64,000 bases of DNA from Mesostigma viride (Eukaryota; Streptophyta; Mesostigmatophyceae; Mesostigmatales; Mesostigmataceae), in the NCBI GenBank assembly GCA_009746045.1, contig RPFO01001162.1:376001-440000 (forward strand), given 5' to 3'. Positions 10,711 through 21,003 of this stretch are shown piece by piece. A program made the translations under genes and the position numbers. Within the stretch, counting starts at the first letter, position 1. Every line of letters begins with the position of its first letter. The notes under the pieces were generated by a model that saw only the letters and a program-made list of their open reading frames with translations, ran no database searches and was not told where the DNA came from.

Positions 10711-11015
10711 AACCTATATACAGAGCCATGTCAAAGCTCTATACTACGATAAGACCAATGGAAACGCCTAACGGGAGGAACCTAATAGCCCTGCTGCACC
10801 GCAAAATCAGCCCGCGTACGGCGGAGCATGATGTCAGCCATGGCCCGAGTCAGCGCCACCGACAAGCGCTGACGCCAATATGACGTCCAGGTCCGCGCCG
10901 ACCATGGGGCCCGCTGGCCCTCCAGGTCCAGCCGGTCCTCCCGGAGCCGGCAACACTCCTTGAAGAAGGCGGAGGTCAGGGGAATATATATATACCTGTA
11001 TATACCTGTATATAT

Positions 11016-11094
11016 ACTAGGAATATATATATTAAAAATATAATTACTTACAGCAGAGTGAAATCACTCAAACCAAAGCAAACGCCCAGCTATA
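11016..11094. repeat. ~79-bp direct duplication, copy 2
   Basis: Matches 10634-10710 except for two extra bases in the TA run. The two copies flank 305 bp of unrecognised DNA, as a target-site duplication or tandem rearrangement would. Confidence 0.85.
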
Positions 11095-11142
11095 TACTAG
11101 GAATATATATATACCAGTAGTGTAGATTAGTAAGGCTTAGCC

Positions 11143-11647
11143 TACCGTAGTGGCTCAAAACCCTTTGCGAATTAATATTTTCGAATGACCCCCCGAAAAG
11201 TGCTAAAATAATGCTCCAATTTACCCCGTAAAGTATGAAAACCGGGCAGCGCCGCTACACCTGTTTCTGGCTGCAGGCCGCGGCGCAGCTAGATGAAGGG
11301 GAGCGCCGCGCTTGCCGCGCCGCGCCGCGTTGCGCCAGATTGAGAACCCGTTCAAGTAGCAGTGTAGCACTGATTAGGGGCCCTATCAGCACTGATTAGG
11401 GCCTTATGTCATACTGGTACTCACTTATTTGTCAGATAGGAACTGCGCTTGGTGGGTAATTAATGTACTTGATAGGTTAGAATCCTTCATCCAAGTCAGA
11501 CACTGAACTAGGTGCCCTAATATAAACAAGCTCCCGGGCTCGAAGTTTACCTAACACGTGCTGAACTTTCCCCGCAAAGTGTCAAAACCATGCAGAAAAA
11601 CCCTCGAAAAAATATTAATTCGCAAAGGGTTTTGAGCCACTACGGTA
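11143..11647. mobile_element. Tc1/mariner-type MITE with ~40-bp TIRs and TA flanks
   Basis: The left TIR begins CCGTAGTGGCTCAAAACCC at 11145 and extends to about 11183. The right TIR is its inverted copy at about 11605-11645, ending CTACGG. Both ends are bordered by TA, the mariner-type target duplication. The 501-bp body has no transposase, includes a very GC-rich stretch (about 11270-11340) and AT-rich flanks. It is non-autonomous. Confidence 0.85.
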
Positions 11648-11649
11648 CT

Positions 11650-12830
11650 AGCATGTGGCCCCCGCGCATGTGCGCCCATAATGGCCCCCATGGATGATGC
11701 CTTCAACATTTAGCCACGCTATGTCTATAATGGGACCCCCATGGATGTTGCATTAAGACTTTAGCCATGCTATGCCTGTGCAGAGAGATGCTCTCTGCCG
11801 AGAAGCCATGCCCTAGCCCTTGTTGTATAGCCATGATGATCTTTGTCGCGTTAATTTGCGTGCCATTATATCCTAGACTATCACTTGAAAGGCATATCCA
11901 TAGCAATAGAGTACTCATGTGTGTGATCCACTATCCCATCGAAATCACCACAGACCGACCATGACGCCACTGTGGCGCAACAGTGTTTACTTACGTCATA
12001 ATCTATATCAACTGTGTGACTCCGCGCTCATGTCCCAGTTACTGGCACACTGGCCAACGACGAACCGGCCCTTTCCCGGGACTGTTCCCGGGTCAGCAGA
12101 ACGTTTCTCGACCACAATGCCAACAACATCCCAACCGGATCAAACCACTGTCAATCCTATCAACCATCGTCATGGCAACGACATGCAACCACTCACAGGG
12201 GCTGCTCCGGGCTGTTCGAGAAGTTTAACCCCATGAAGACAACAAACTAGTTGTGCATGAGGGAGAGAAACGAGCGAACAACGACCACCATGGCCGCTGC
12301 CCTGCTCCTAAATACCTCCAAAAATCCCGGCATCCATGCGCTGTCGCATTTGCCAGCAAGCCGCCTGACGTGCAGTTAGACTGCCAGCAAAATGCAGAGC
12401 AAGTCTGTTCGACAGCCACGTGCGAGCCAGCACACCGCACACTACGAGCTGCGTATCTAACTTTGTCAGATGGACTGAACATCATTCCGTCTGGACAATA
12501 CAAAAGATTCACAACTGCCAAATGTCACGCACCGGAATATTGCGCAAGCCACCAAGGCTTTGCGCCCCAAAGTCTTGCGCCTGAACCTAAGTCAGGTCAC
12601 CTAAGACTGTCACTCTAGAAATTCAGGCCTTTCCGGCGCGGCGCTCCACACCGGCCCAAGGAACAAAGCCTGCGGCCTACTGAATCGGAACCAACCAAAC
12701 GTCGGTAACGATTCCGATTACGACAACCGCGTAACTTCTTGAGTGCACGGACGTAAATGATCACGGACGTGACATCTTCCTCCCCCGTGCCAGGATCCCC
12801 CCCTTAGGCGGGTTGAACCTGAGACAGCAT
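11650..12830. other. Intergenic, no gene recognised
   Basis: Open frames up to about 120 codons occur (e.g. 12253-12618) but show no motif, domain or splice-bounded coding character. A short approximate repeat (atggccccatggatg / atgggacccccatggatg) lies near 11680-11750. Confidence 0.4.
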
Positions 12831-12837
12831 GGTGGTG

Positions 12838-12993
12838 CCGGTGCCCTGGTGCACCTAGAGCAAGGGTAGCTTACATTCCCACCCTTGCATGAAGTAGCCT
12901 AGGATGTATTAAAAGCCATATGCCCCTTCTCAGGGATATGTGCTACATTGACTCCCAACGGATTGATGTTCCTAATTAATTAATTAATTAATA
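12838..12993 (+). mobile_element. LINE 3' end with (TTAA)n tail
   Basis: The stretch atatgccccttctcaggg...atgtgctacattgactccca / acgga leads to ttcctaattaattaattaat. The same end sequence occurs in reverse orientation at the 3' end of the LINE at 13253-16306, near 5670-5735, and as a remnant at 16620-16668. It marks a plus-strand, heavily 5'-truncated LINE copy whose tail is TTAA-type rather than poly(A). Confidence 0.65.
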
Positions 12994-13240
12994 CACCCGG
13001 TGTCGTTAGCATCTGCCAGTTTGCACTTCAGTCGAGTTGAGTTTTTTCCCGCGCCGGTGGTCCGACAGGCTCATTACTAGTAGATCATGGGGTTATATGG
13101 GTAAATCATAGGGTTACAAGGCCGGCGTGGGTTATGTACAACGAACTAACTAATAACTCACTAACCCCACGCACACAATAATAATAACCCCACGCGCACA
13201 ATAGACTCTGCTGCTCTGCCTGCCCATGTGCGGCGTGGGA

Positions 13241-13252
13241 TTCACCTGACAA
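13241..13252. repeat. LINE target-site duplication, 3' copy
   Basis: TTCACCTGACAA, identical to 16307-16318, directly abuts the A/T-rich 3' tail of the minus-strand LINE. Confidence 0.85.
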
Positions 13253-13395
13253 AAAAATTAAAATTAAATTATAACATGTCTCCGTTGGGAGATCATGTAG
13301 CACATATTCCAGGTTGGATGGGTGGTGTGGAGGAAGCCGCGTAATCGAACTAACCTAACTCTAAGCTATATCTAGTCTAGAAAAGCCTATCTACG

Positions 13396-14349
13396 CTACT
13401 CATCAAAACGGCTCCTCCTTTTGGGGGGAGGCGGCTTGCCCACAGGGGCTGGCGTGTGCGCCTTGACAATCTTCTTCCACCGCGTCTTGTCCTGCATGGC
13501 AGTCCAAAGACGGGAGAGAGAGTGGATGCGGTACTCAAACTGGGCTGGGACCACTAGGTCGTCCAGCAACATCTGGGTATAGGTCATGGCATGTTTCCCT
13601 ACCTTTTTAGGAATGTTCTTGGGGCCATGAGGCCAGGTCAAAATGTGCCGCCCCGGTTGGCCGAGCCGCTGGGGACCGGCCAGACCAAGGGCGGTGTCGA
13701 CCTGGCTGGTGCGAGCAAGATGTCCTACAAATGCTATCCTACGCTGCCTAATCTCGTCCGAAATACGCGGCATGCCGTGATACAAAGACTCTAATGACCT
13801 ACGCCGAGAAAACCCGACATTCAGGACCTGTCGGAGCATCCGGGTTACCGTGCCGTCTAGCTTGGCTGCCAGTGTTGCCGTGAGTGTCCATGCCTCGGCG
13901 CCATACGTGAGCACCGTGAGGACGAGGACCTTGAAGAGCATGCGCTTGCGGTGCTCGTCCAGGCCCTTGGAGCGCCAGTAGGTGTTGAGCGAACGGAGCT
14001 TGGCCCAGGAAAGGCCGACCGGTGCGGGTGTCCACATCGTCGGCAGTGTCAGGAAGCCAACTCCCCAACAGCTTGAAGCGGTCGCGGAATGGGACCTCCG
14101 TCCCGTCGAGCAGGCGCGGCAGCGGTGGGCGACTGGAGGCCCCAATCACCATCGCCTCAGTTTTGACACTAATCTCCAACCCCACCGCCCTCGCCTCCAG
14201 GCCCAGACAGTCCAGCCAGGTCTGAAATGTGCTCGGGGCGCGCGATGAGGGTGGTGTCGTCCGCATAAATCAGGTCAGCCAGGCGGTAACCCGTGCTAAC
14301 CCCGCCGTGCCCACGCTCGTTAAGGATGTCCAAGCCTGGCTCGAACCCC
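13396..14349 (-). pseudogene. LINE ORF2 C-terminal half (post-RT region)
   Basis: Coding remains of the interrupted LINE. AEAWTLTATLAAKLDGTVTR, GMPRISDEIRQRRIAFVGHLA and RHILTWPHGPKN parallel AETWTLMQELD, LPYVSHIIRHRRLGLAGHLA and GRYVLTWRAPGR of the plus-strand copy at 24766-26388, so they belong to one family. Two frames are needed (13396-14145 and 13799-14266), showing a frameshift. Confidence 0.8.
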
Positions 14350-16058
14350 TTAACCCCTAAATGGTCTGGCTGCCGATTTTCCGCCTAAAACTGAGTTACA
14401 GCCGACACGTCGGCCCCTTCTCGGGGGACCAAATGCCGCGAAAACTATTGAGAATTAGGAAAAGTTTAGCTGAGAAGATCGAAAGTTTATAATTTTCCTC
14501 ACAGCATGGTACTAGGGTTTGCATACTTCTGACAAAGTTATAGAGGTGTTCTGGTCGGTCAAAGTACAAGGGGTCAGGGTACTTTTTCGCGTACAACGTG
14601 CATTCCGGAAAACGACGACCTGGCCATGGCGGCTTGCGCCCACGCATGGCATTTACGTTTGCGTTCGAATTTTCTGGCCAAACAAGTAAGATATTGATTT
14701 TATACGTCCTAAAGATGATACAGGCCAATTTTTGGTTCGCGGGAATGCCATTTGATAGGTTTCGGCAGCGTTCTTGCTGGAAAAAACTGCGATCAGGCCG
14801 GACGATAGAAACGTTGACAGCAATAAATTTCCGGCGTATTTTAAAGGATATATTGGTTTCTTTGTACTTTTTATGATACATAGTAGTCGTAAACGTGCAA
14901 GGGTGGCCAGAAATCGCCGAATCCAGCGACCATGCTGCACAACTTTGGTGTGCCGAAATGCCCCATTTTGCGGCCACCGCCTGGGCCAAGGTAACGCCAT
15001 CCATGCCTGGTAAAGCTTAAGCATCGTTTTCCTATCGATGTTTGACGTTTATATATACGTTCTAGCTTGTGTAGCACATTCTTTTTGCATTATTCATGCT
15101 CTTTCTTGACCCTGGCCTGGCCCCTTTCTAAAACACCCTTCTTAGATGCTTCCATCAGTCAGTTGACCTGCCACAGGGTGATGGTGATAAGTTTTAGAGG
15201 CTGTATGGGTTTGAATACCTCCATATATGTTTGTTATACATTTCCCACACACATATTGCATGAGTGTGAGGCAGTTGGCTGGTCTCTGTGGCATCATCAA
15301 GCATGTAACCGGTGAGTAGAAGCTTCCCATTGTCAGCATGTGCCACCAGGTGTGCTGGCCATCACCTGGCAAGCTATAGCAGCTTAGGCCTAGTTTATCC
15401 TTGCTAGGGCAAGCTGAAATAGGCTTAAAATCACTAGTTTGTTGGTGGCTGCCTCCTAGAATGCATGCCTTGCGTAGGGTATCCGTACCACGTTACCTAC
15501 GTGCATGGACAAGGTGGCACCTGCACATAGGTGCCATGTAAGGGCAGTGTGATGATGCAGTTATGTTTCCCCATCATTGTGGAAGGGAAATGTATTGTGT
15601 GGCATGGTTGGGGGCCATATTAGTAGGTATTAGTAGGTAGTATGCCCACTCCTACCCCCTTGGTTGCTTTTTACCAACGGTACCCCTATGGGCTGTACTG
15701 GGTGTAACTGCTGGTATACCCACCCAAATGATGACCCCAATGGCTCAAACTGTTCAGCAACTAATTTTTTATCATCCCTGAAGTGGTAGGTGCCTAGCTC
15801 TTACAACATAATTCAAAATGCACATTCTACCAAAAATGAAAACGCTCGTCTTGACCCCCCTGACTTTGACGGCAGTTATACATGGCCTAACCTGCATATA
15901 TGTAAGGTTGTGATATACCAACCCGAAGGGCAACTCATGGACATGCTTGGCCCCCAAGGACAGCCATTGGATATGGGTGGGTTGGATGGCATCTGGTTTG
16001 CAAAATTGTGAAGTTACAGCCGATGCATCGGCAGTATTTCTGCCCATTTAGGGGTTAA
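14350..16058. mobile_element. piggyBac-like non-autonomous element with TTAA duplication
   Basis: The left end is TTAACCCCTAAATGG (14350-14364). The right end is its exact inverse, CCATTTAGGGGTTAA (16044-16058). Removing the element and one TTAA rejoins the LINE reading (compare the uninterrupted copy at 23200-23250), which fixes the target as TTAA. Near both ends the motif gttacagccga..tcggc recurs in the same orientation as a small hairpin (about 14396 and 16013-16034). The 1.7-kb interior has only short frames with no transposase. The termini match 3248-3262, beside the piggyBac transposase remnant, suggesting the same family. Confidence 0.87.
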
Positions 16059-16306
16059 GAGCAGTAAAGCGCGCACGTGCCTGGCGCATGACGTGGTCCA
16101 CGACAATAATGAACAGGTATGGAGACAGGACACAACCTTGCCACACCCCGTGGTGAAGGGGAAATGGTGGGGTGGTGCCTTCCGCAGTCCGCACTACTGC
16201 CTGTGAGCCCTCATACAGTCGGCGAATGGCAGCAATAAACGCTGGTGGCACTCGGTCCAGAGCTAGGATGGCCCAAAGAGCTTCCCAGAGGACCGTGTCA
16301 AAGGCC

Positions 16307-16318
16307 TTCACCTGACAA
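16307..16318. repeat. LINE target-site duplication, 5' copy
   Basis: TTCACCTGACAA, identical to 13241-13252, borders the truncated 5' end of the minus-strand LINE. Confidence 0.85.
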
Positions 16319-16616
16319 CTAACTAACTAACCCCACACGCCGCACACGTTTTGAAAACCTCTTCTCTGCATTTCAACTGTCGAATGCGCAATCGATCTAG
16401 AAAGTAGAAACGTCTCCGGCCGCGACACTACCGCGACTTCAGTACTTTCCGTCACCCTTGACGTACAATACTACAAATTAACGCCAATAGAAATTCGCCT
16501 TCAAACATATATCTCGAGAGAGGCATGCGTCTTACTTAATTTCAAGGTACCTCTTAATTAATCTCGGCCCCCGCCCTCCGCTAATTTGCTGATTTGTTAA
16601 AAAGGAGCCAATTTTA
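16319..16616. other. Intergenic, no feature recognised
   Basis: Begins with (AACT)n-like text (actaactaactaacc) next to the LINE target site. No coding signal was seen. Confidence 0.4.
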
Positions 16617-16668
16617 CCCCGACTCCCAACGGAGTTATGTTTCTAATTAATTAATTAATTAATTAATG
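16617..16668 (+). mobile_element. LINE 3' end remnant with (TTAA)n tail
   Basis: The text gactcccaacggagttatgt followed by ttctaattaattaattaatt repeats the terminal bases of the LINE end at 12950-12993. Only the last ~50 bp are present. Confidence 0.5.
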
Positions 16669-16829
16669 TACATGAAAAGCTTTCACGATTACTGAACCAT
16701 ACAGAAAGCTGGAACGGAGAAAGCGATAGTGCTGTACCTGGGCCAGCCCTCGCAATTCTGTCCAAAGGCAAAACGGACACCTCCATACTGCAAAGCTTTT
16801 CCAGTATGTCAAAAGGAATAACGTCATCA

Positions 16830-18674
16830 TTACGTCATCATTTTGGCTCGCAGTCGCGTTAATGCCATCATTGTCTGGTTGTACGCTAGCCCATATTCCT
16901 CATCCCACAAGAATGACAAATGAATCTTCTGCACCCCCTGCTGCAGCCGCCGCAGCTCCTCACTGCTGACGCCTCGCAATATGCTCAACATGTTGGGGAT
17001 GTCCTTCTTGCGCAATGAGATCGCAAACTCGGGGTAGCGGACGCGGGGCAGATCATCCCACACCCCAGGAGCACTGTCCTGCTGCCAGTTACTGCTGACA
17101 TCCCCTCCGTACTCGTACGACTCAAACGGCCACAGGATGTCGTCCCTCACAATCACTGGGACGCACCCCGACACCAGGTAGTCCATGATGCGCACGGAGA
17201 AGCCGTGCCCGGGGGCGTCAAAGCAGAACTTGGATGAGCGCAGCTTCGGGTAGTACTCGTTGTATAGCGAGTGGTTGTACAGCTCCACGTCCTGCGCTAT
17301 GTCGGCGTGCTGGCGGAACCAGTCAAACACAGCCGCCCGTATGCCCATCGCGTACTCGTTGTCTCGGCACTGCGGCGTGTTGTTGTTGGGGTCCGTGCAC
17401 GCGGGGTTGCCAAGCGGGGGGTTGCCGCCTGCGAAGGTGAGCAGCGTCGGCCGCGGCAGGTCCATCCACCCCTCCACAAACACGCGCTTGGCCTGCTCCA
17501 CCGCGTTGGTCTGCACATACGAGACATGGTGGGGTGCGCCTGGCTCGTTGAACCTCACAAACGCCCGGCTTTCGGGCGACAGCGCGGGGACGATTACGTC
17601 TTTCTGTGGGTTGATGCAGGGGTTGTGGTTGGGGTCGTGGTTCCAGGCTTCGCCCCATACATCCAGCCGTCCATAGTGGGCAACGATGATGCCAGGCAGC
17701 ACCAGATGGGTCGTCTGGCATGGCTGGATGTCCCCCACGATGTACCACACGTGGTCCCTACCGCCGTTGCGGTCAAAGTAGCCCAGCTCACGAATCGCGG
17801 CCACCGTGTCCCTCAAGTGCGGCGACACACGACCCAGGTTGTGCGAATACCGGTACGGCAGCAGCGGCGCGAAGAACAGGTGCGCCTCGTCTGGGTTGGT
17901 CGTGAGGTGCAACGGGTCCTTGAGCAGCTTGGCCAGGAAAAAGTTGTTGGAATTGTACAGGCCGCCACACAAGTCACTGCACCCGTAGCACGGCTCTGAT
18001 TGGAGGACATTTGGCGGGACGTCGTACACGTATATTTTTAGCTCAGAGACGTGCCTGGGTGGCGGGGGAGAGGGCGGCAGCGCGCTGCCTGGGGGGTGAT
18101 GCTCTGGGTAGTTGCCGCTCGCCGGCAGGGAGCAGTCGAGCCCGAACCATCCCGGCTCGCACTTGCACCACGAACCAGTGCACTTGCCGCGGCCGGAGCA
18201 CTCGTTGATGCACCCGCCAGGGCACACTTCGGTGCACATGTCGCCGCGGTAGCCCGGCATGCATCGGCACTCGAACGGGCGGTTGGGGTCATGGTTCTGC
18301 ACGCAGCGGCTGGTGGCCGGCGAGCAGCAGGTGGCATTGGTGCCGGGGAACGGCTGCTGGTTCTGCTGGCACACGGGGAACCGGCGCTTGCAGACCTCGT
18401 CCGGCATGATCATCGGGTACGGACTCCAAGCGCGCTGGTAGCCGCGCCTGTAGGCATCCGCTCGCAGCCGGCACGCGGGCGCCGTGGGTTTGTGCGGGTC
18501 CGCTTGTGGGGAGCTGCAGGACAGTAAGAAGTCCAATCGGTTGAACTCCCTGAAGTTGGTGCGTACGATGTTTGGTTCCTGCACGCTGTGGCCCGAGTGC
18601 TGCATCGCCACCAGCTGCGTGTAGGTCACGTGGTTGGGGGGTACCCACACGAGGCACTCGGTCTCGACGCGCAG
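16830..18674 (-). CDS. GT47-type gene, exon 2
   Basis: Starts LRVETECLVW directly after a C-rich acceptor. It carries the second EGF-like module, the Pro linker and the whole exostosin domain. Ends LTRLRAKMMT then TGA. Confidence 0.92.
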   Translation of the reverse strand: MRVETECLVWVPPNHVTYTQLVAMQHSGHSVQEPNIVRTNFREFNRLDFLLSCSSPQADPHKPTAPACRLRADAYRRGYQRAWSPYPMIMPDEVCKRRFPVCQQNQQPFPGTNATCCSPATSRCVQNHDPNRPFECRCMPGYRGDMCTEVCPGGCINECSGRGKCTGSWCKCEPGWFGLDCSLPASGNYPEHHPPGSALPPSPPPPRHVSELKIYVYDVPPNVLQSEPCYGCSDLCGGLYNSNNFFLAKLLKDPLHLTTNPDEAHLFFAPLLPYRYSHNLGRVSPHLRDTVAAIRELGYFDRNGGRDHVWYIVGDIQPCQTTHLVLPGIIVAHYGRLDVWGEAWNHDPNHNPCINPQKDVIVPALSPESRAFVRFNEPGAPHHVSYVQTNAVEQAKRVFVEGWMDLPRPTLLTFAGGNPPLGNPACTDPNNNTPQCRDNEYAMGIRAAVFDWFRQHADIAQDVELYNHSLYNEYYPKLRSSKFCFDAPGHGFSVRIMDYLVSGCVPVIVRDDILWPFESYEYGGDVSSNWQQDSAPGVWDDLPRVRYPEFAISLRKKDIPNMLSILRGVSSEELRRLQQGVQKIHLSFLWDEEYGLAYNQTMMALTRLRAKMMT

Positions 18675-19328
18675 CTGCGGGGGGGGGGGTATAGCACAGG
18701 CCATGAGGCGGCCGCAGCAACCAGAGAGCATGGCATGGGCGCACCTCAACATCAGGGGCATGGCATGGGCGCACCTCAAGATTAGGGCATGGCATGGGGG
18801 CACACGCACGAGGGGTCAAGGATAAGGCCTGCGCCCACAGACCTCTGGACAGCCCTGTCCCTAGACTCTAACCAGTCGACGCATCGCACCATTACGGTGC
18901 ACACAGTACAGTACCTCCATCCCTGTCATGGTCCACTATACCTCTCGCTTGCCGCGCGGGCCAGACGCCTCCACCACATCCGACAGGCACAGGCATGAGA
19001 CGGGCCCGAGCATGTCCATCACCGTGTACAGGCTGGGCGAGATGGGAGGGGGTGTCCACCCGTAGTAGTCCGTGGGCCCAAAATGGCAGCTACGCAGCAT
19101 GTACTGATTGCAGGTCTGTCCCTGCCAGCCGTACTGACAACGGCAGACTCCCTCCACGGAATTGCATGTCCCCCTGTCACAGCCAGTCACTTCGCACCGG
19201 TCGGCGCTGCCCCGTGGAATTGTGACCGGCATGAGGGAACGTCTTTTACTGACCGCCCCGACGACAGGGTCAACTACGAACATACAGCATAGGGCAGCGA
19301 ATAGAAATGAAATATTTATTTGCGACAT
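16830..19328 (-). CDS. EGF-domain exostosin-like glycosyltransferase (GT47 family), two exons
   Basis: Predicted 743-aa secretory glycosyltransferase. Exon 1 is 19328-18942 (129 codons) and exon 2 is 18674-16830 (614 codons plus TGA). The 267-nt intron has donor GAG|GTATAG and acceptor CCCCCGCAG|CTG, phase 0. The ATG at 19328 starts a signal peptide or anchor (INISFLFAALCCMFVVD); only a GTG lies further upstream in frame. EGF-like module 1 (CDRGTCNSVEGVCRCQYGW) is in exon 1. Module 2 (CSGRGKCTGSWCKCEPGWFG) is in exon 2 after a Cys-rich spacer. A PPSPPPPRH linker leads to the exostosin domain from LKIYVYDVPP to the C-terminus. It includes HLFFAPLLPYRYS and the signature KFCFDAPGHGFSVRIMDYL followed by VSGCVPVIVRDDILWPFE. 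GT47 enzymes add sugars to extracellular glycans or glycoproteins in the Golgi; donor and acceptor cannot be read from sequence. Confidence 0.92.
18942..19328 (-). CDS. GT47-type gene, exon 1
   Basis: Signal sequence plus first EGF-like module and the Y-W block (SCHFGPTDYYGWTPPP) shared with the paralog at 345-815. Ends GPRGKRE|GT. Confidence 0.9.
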
Positions 19329-19379
19329 GGCCCGCCGTAAATAATGAGGATGCGATAACCGCAAATGCACTAGGTAATC

Positions 19380-20140
19380 TCAGCTCTGTCATACGCAACG
19401 TTATTCCAGAGCAGCAGAAGGCCGCATATTAAGTGGCCATTCTCATCTTTTTCCGCCCTTGGCGACTGAACAAGGCTTGGAGCCGGCCAAGCTGATTCGG
19501 CTACCGGCGTCTTTGCCTGCAGGCGACGCAATACACAACAGCGGCACGCACAGGCATTGAAATCCGGCATCCATACCGAGTCAAACAACATTAATTTTTT
19601 TGCACAACGTCGCGAACCGGGGAGGAATCTATTTGGTAAGCAAACAACGTTGACAACTACGAGCGCGCGCTGGCAGAATGAATATGCTAACGTCCCAACA
19701 TGGCAGAATCGACTTCGAATCACAACTGGGAACATGCCTTTGACAGCAAAACAGAATCCGCACGTCCAAGTCAGATTAGTAATGGACTCAGACCGAGAAA
19801 CCGGTCAAATGTTGGTGATTTTACTTGAGAAACTGCTACTAATTTTATTGTACACAGTAAATCCGATCGGTTGGTTCGCGGGCGTGGGAAACTGGGAATA
19901 ACCTGACCAGCGTCATGCGTCAATCCCCGACTCCCCCCGTCCATGCAGGCCAAACGTCTTAAGTGAGAAGAGGTTGAGGCTGTGGTATCGGCCTTGTTGT
20001 ATCTATCATTCATTGGTTTTGGCGTGCGTTATTGTTGTTATTACCCACGCCGCACATACATGGGCATGAGAGATCGCGTTGGTTCGCGTCGATCGGAACT
20101 GTTGGACGGATGGATGGTTTGACCAGCTGGTCCAAATACA
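19380..20140. other. Upstream region of the GT47-type gene
   Basis: Presumed promoter side of the minus-strand glycosyltransferase. It is AT-rich with short frames only. No clear TATA or other element could be assigned, and no other gene is seen. Confidence 0.35.
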
Positions 20141-20142
20141 GT

Positions 20143-20334
20143 CATTCACGCCTTAAGTTGGGTTCGAGGTTTTCGAGGGGTCAACCCAACTTAAGTTCGG
20201 AATGGCTCTAATAAATTTTACTATTTTGAACTACTTTGAACTTAGAATGCCGAAAGCCTTATGTGACCCAACTTAAGGCGTGAACACAACTCAAGCCAAC
20301 ACAACTTAAGCCAACCCAACTTAAGGCGTGAATG
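20143..20334. mobile_element. Small MITE or foldback element (~190 bp)
   Basis: CATTCACGCCTTAAGTTGGG at 20143 is matched by the inverted copy ending GGCGTGAATG at 20334 (22-bp TIRs). Further subterminal copies of cccaacttaa lie inside, at about 20184-20195 and 20270-20330. The target duplication is uncertain. Confidence 0.75.
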
Positions 20335-20339
20335 ATGGA

Positions 20340-21000
20340 TACTGACCGGACCAGTGCCAAGTGGCCCCCGTGGCCCCGTCTCGCTGAAATCTTGGCACGG
20401 ATGCACGATGACCATTTATTAGAAGGCCTATGGCACAGCAGGCGGGTGACGCGCGTCCAATCTAGTCTCCATTACAGGAGCCTTTTCGTTCCGAGCTTCG
20501 TTCCTTTTCGTTCCTTTTCGTTCCGAGCTTCGTGGGCCGAGGCGACTTCGTGGGCAGATCGCGACTTCGAATGTGCGCGGGCGCGAGCTGCAGCCTGCAT
20601 GGCGGGACCGTAGTAGGCAACCATCACAGGCAGTAGTGGACAAATACTGTGATTATTAACTATAGTGGGCACTGGGCAGTGGGCAGGCCCCAACCTTCAT
20701 AACCTCGTAGCGTTCGCTACATAAACCTCGCACAGACAAGCACGGGCATAGAATACGCGAAGGGATTTTAATAAGGTGTTATGATACGCCTTTTTTTTTT
20801 TTTTCCCGGACGTCCTAGCTATCGCCTGGTACAGCCCAGGGACTCGTCGGTGGCTAGTGCATGGTAGCTATGCTTAATGTGCGCGGATAATTACCGCAGA
20901 TTTAACAATTACAGCAGCTACCCGGGCGGCAGAAACAACACGCAGGAATCACGGGCAAAGAGTTTGGAGAGTCCGGGCAGCCAGGTTTTCAGGCTCTGTA
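20340..21000. other. Intergenic, no gene recognised
   Basis: Contains a short tandem repeat of cgttccttttcgttccgagc / ttcgt near 20480-20530 and a T run near 20790. No coding signal. Confidence 0.4.
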
Positions 21001-21003
21001 GCT

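Larger units (their letters stand above)
13253..16306 (-). mobile_element. 5'-truncated LINE (non-LTR retrotransposon), interrupted by a TTAA element
   Basis: The LINE is read on the minus strand. It starts inside the reverse transcriptase at KAFDTVLWEALWAIL (16306), continues through GVWQGCVLSPYLFIIVVD, and is then cut by the element at 14350-16058. It resumes with LDCLGLEARAVGLEISVKTE, FKLLGSWLPD, a C-terminal block ILTYGAEAWTLTATL...ISDEIRQRRIAFVGHLART and a terminal Pro/Lys-rich tail (PPPPKRRSR). A 3' UTR ending in AT-rich sequence follows. Both ends carry the same 12-bp duplication (16307-16318, 13241-13252), the hallmark of target-primed reverse transcription with 5' truncation. The coding region also has a frame change near 13990. 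The catalytic YADD block falls beside the insertion and is eroded. LINE clade not assigned. Confidence 0.88.

Noticed and set aside
12253-12618. 121-codon plus-strand frame
   Set aside because: No motif, no splice or start support, and coding-like composition is absent.
17271-17999. 242-codon plus-strand frame
   Set aside because: Antisense shadow of the exostosin exon, which has clear domain motifs on the minus strand.
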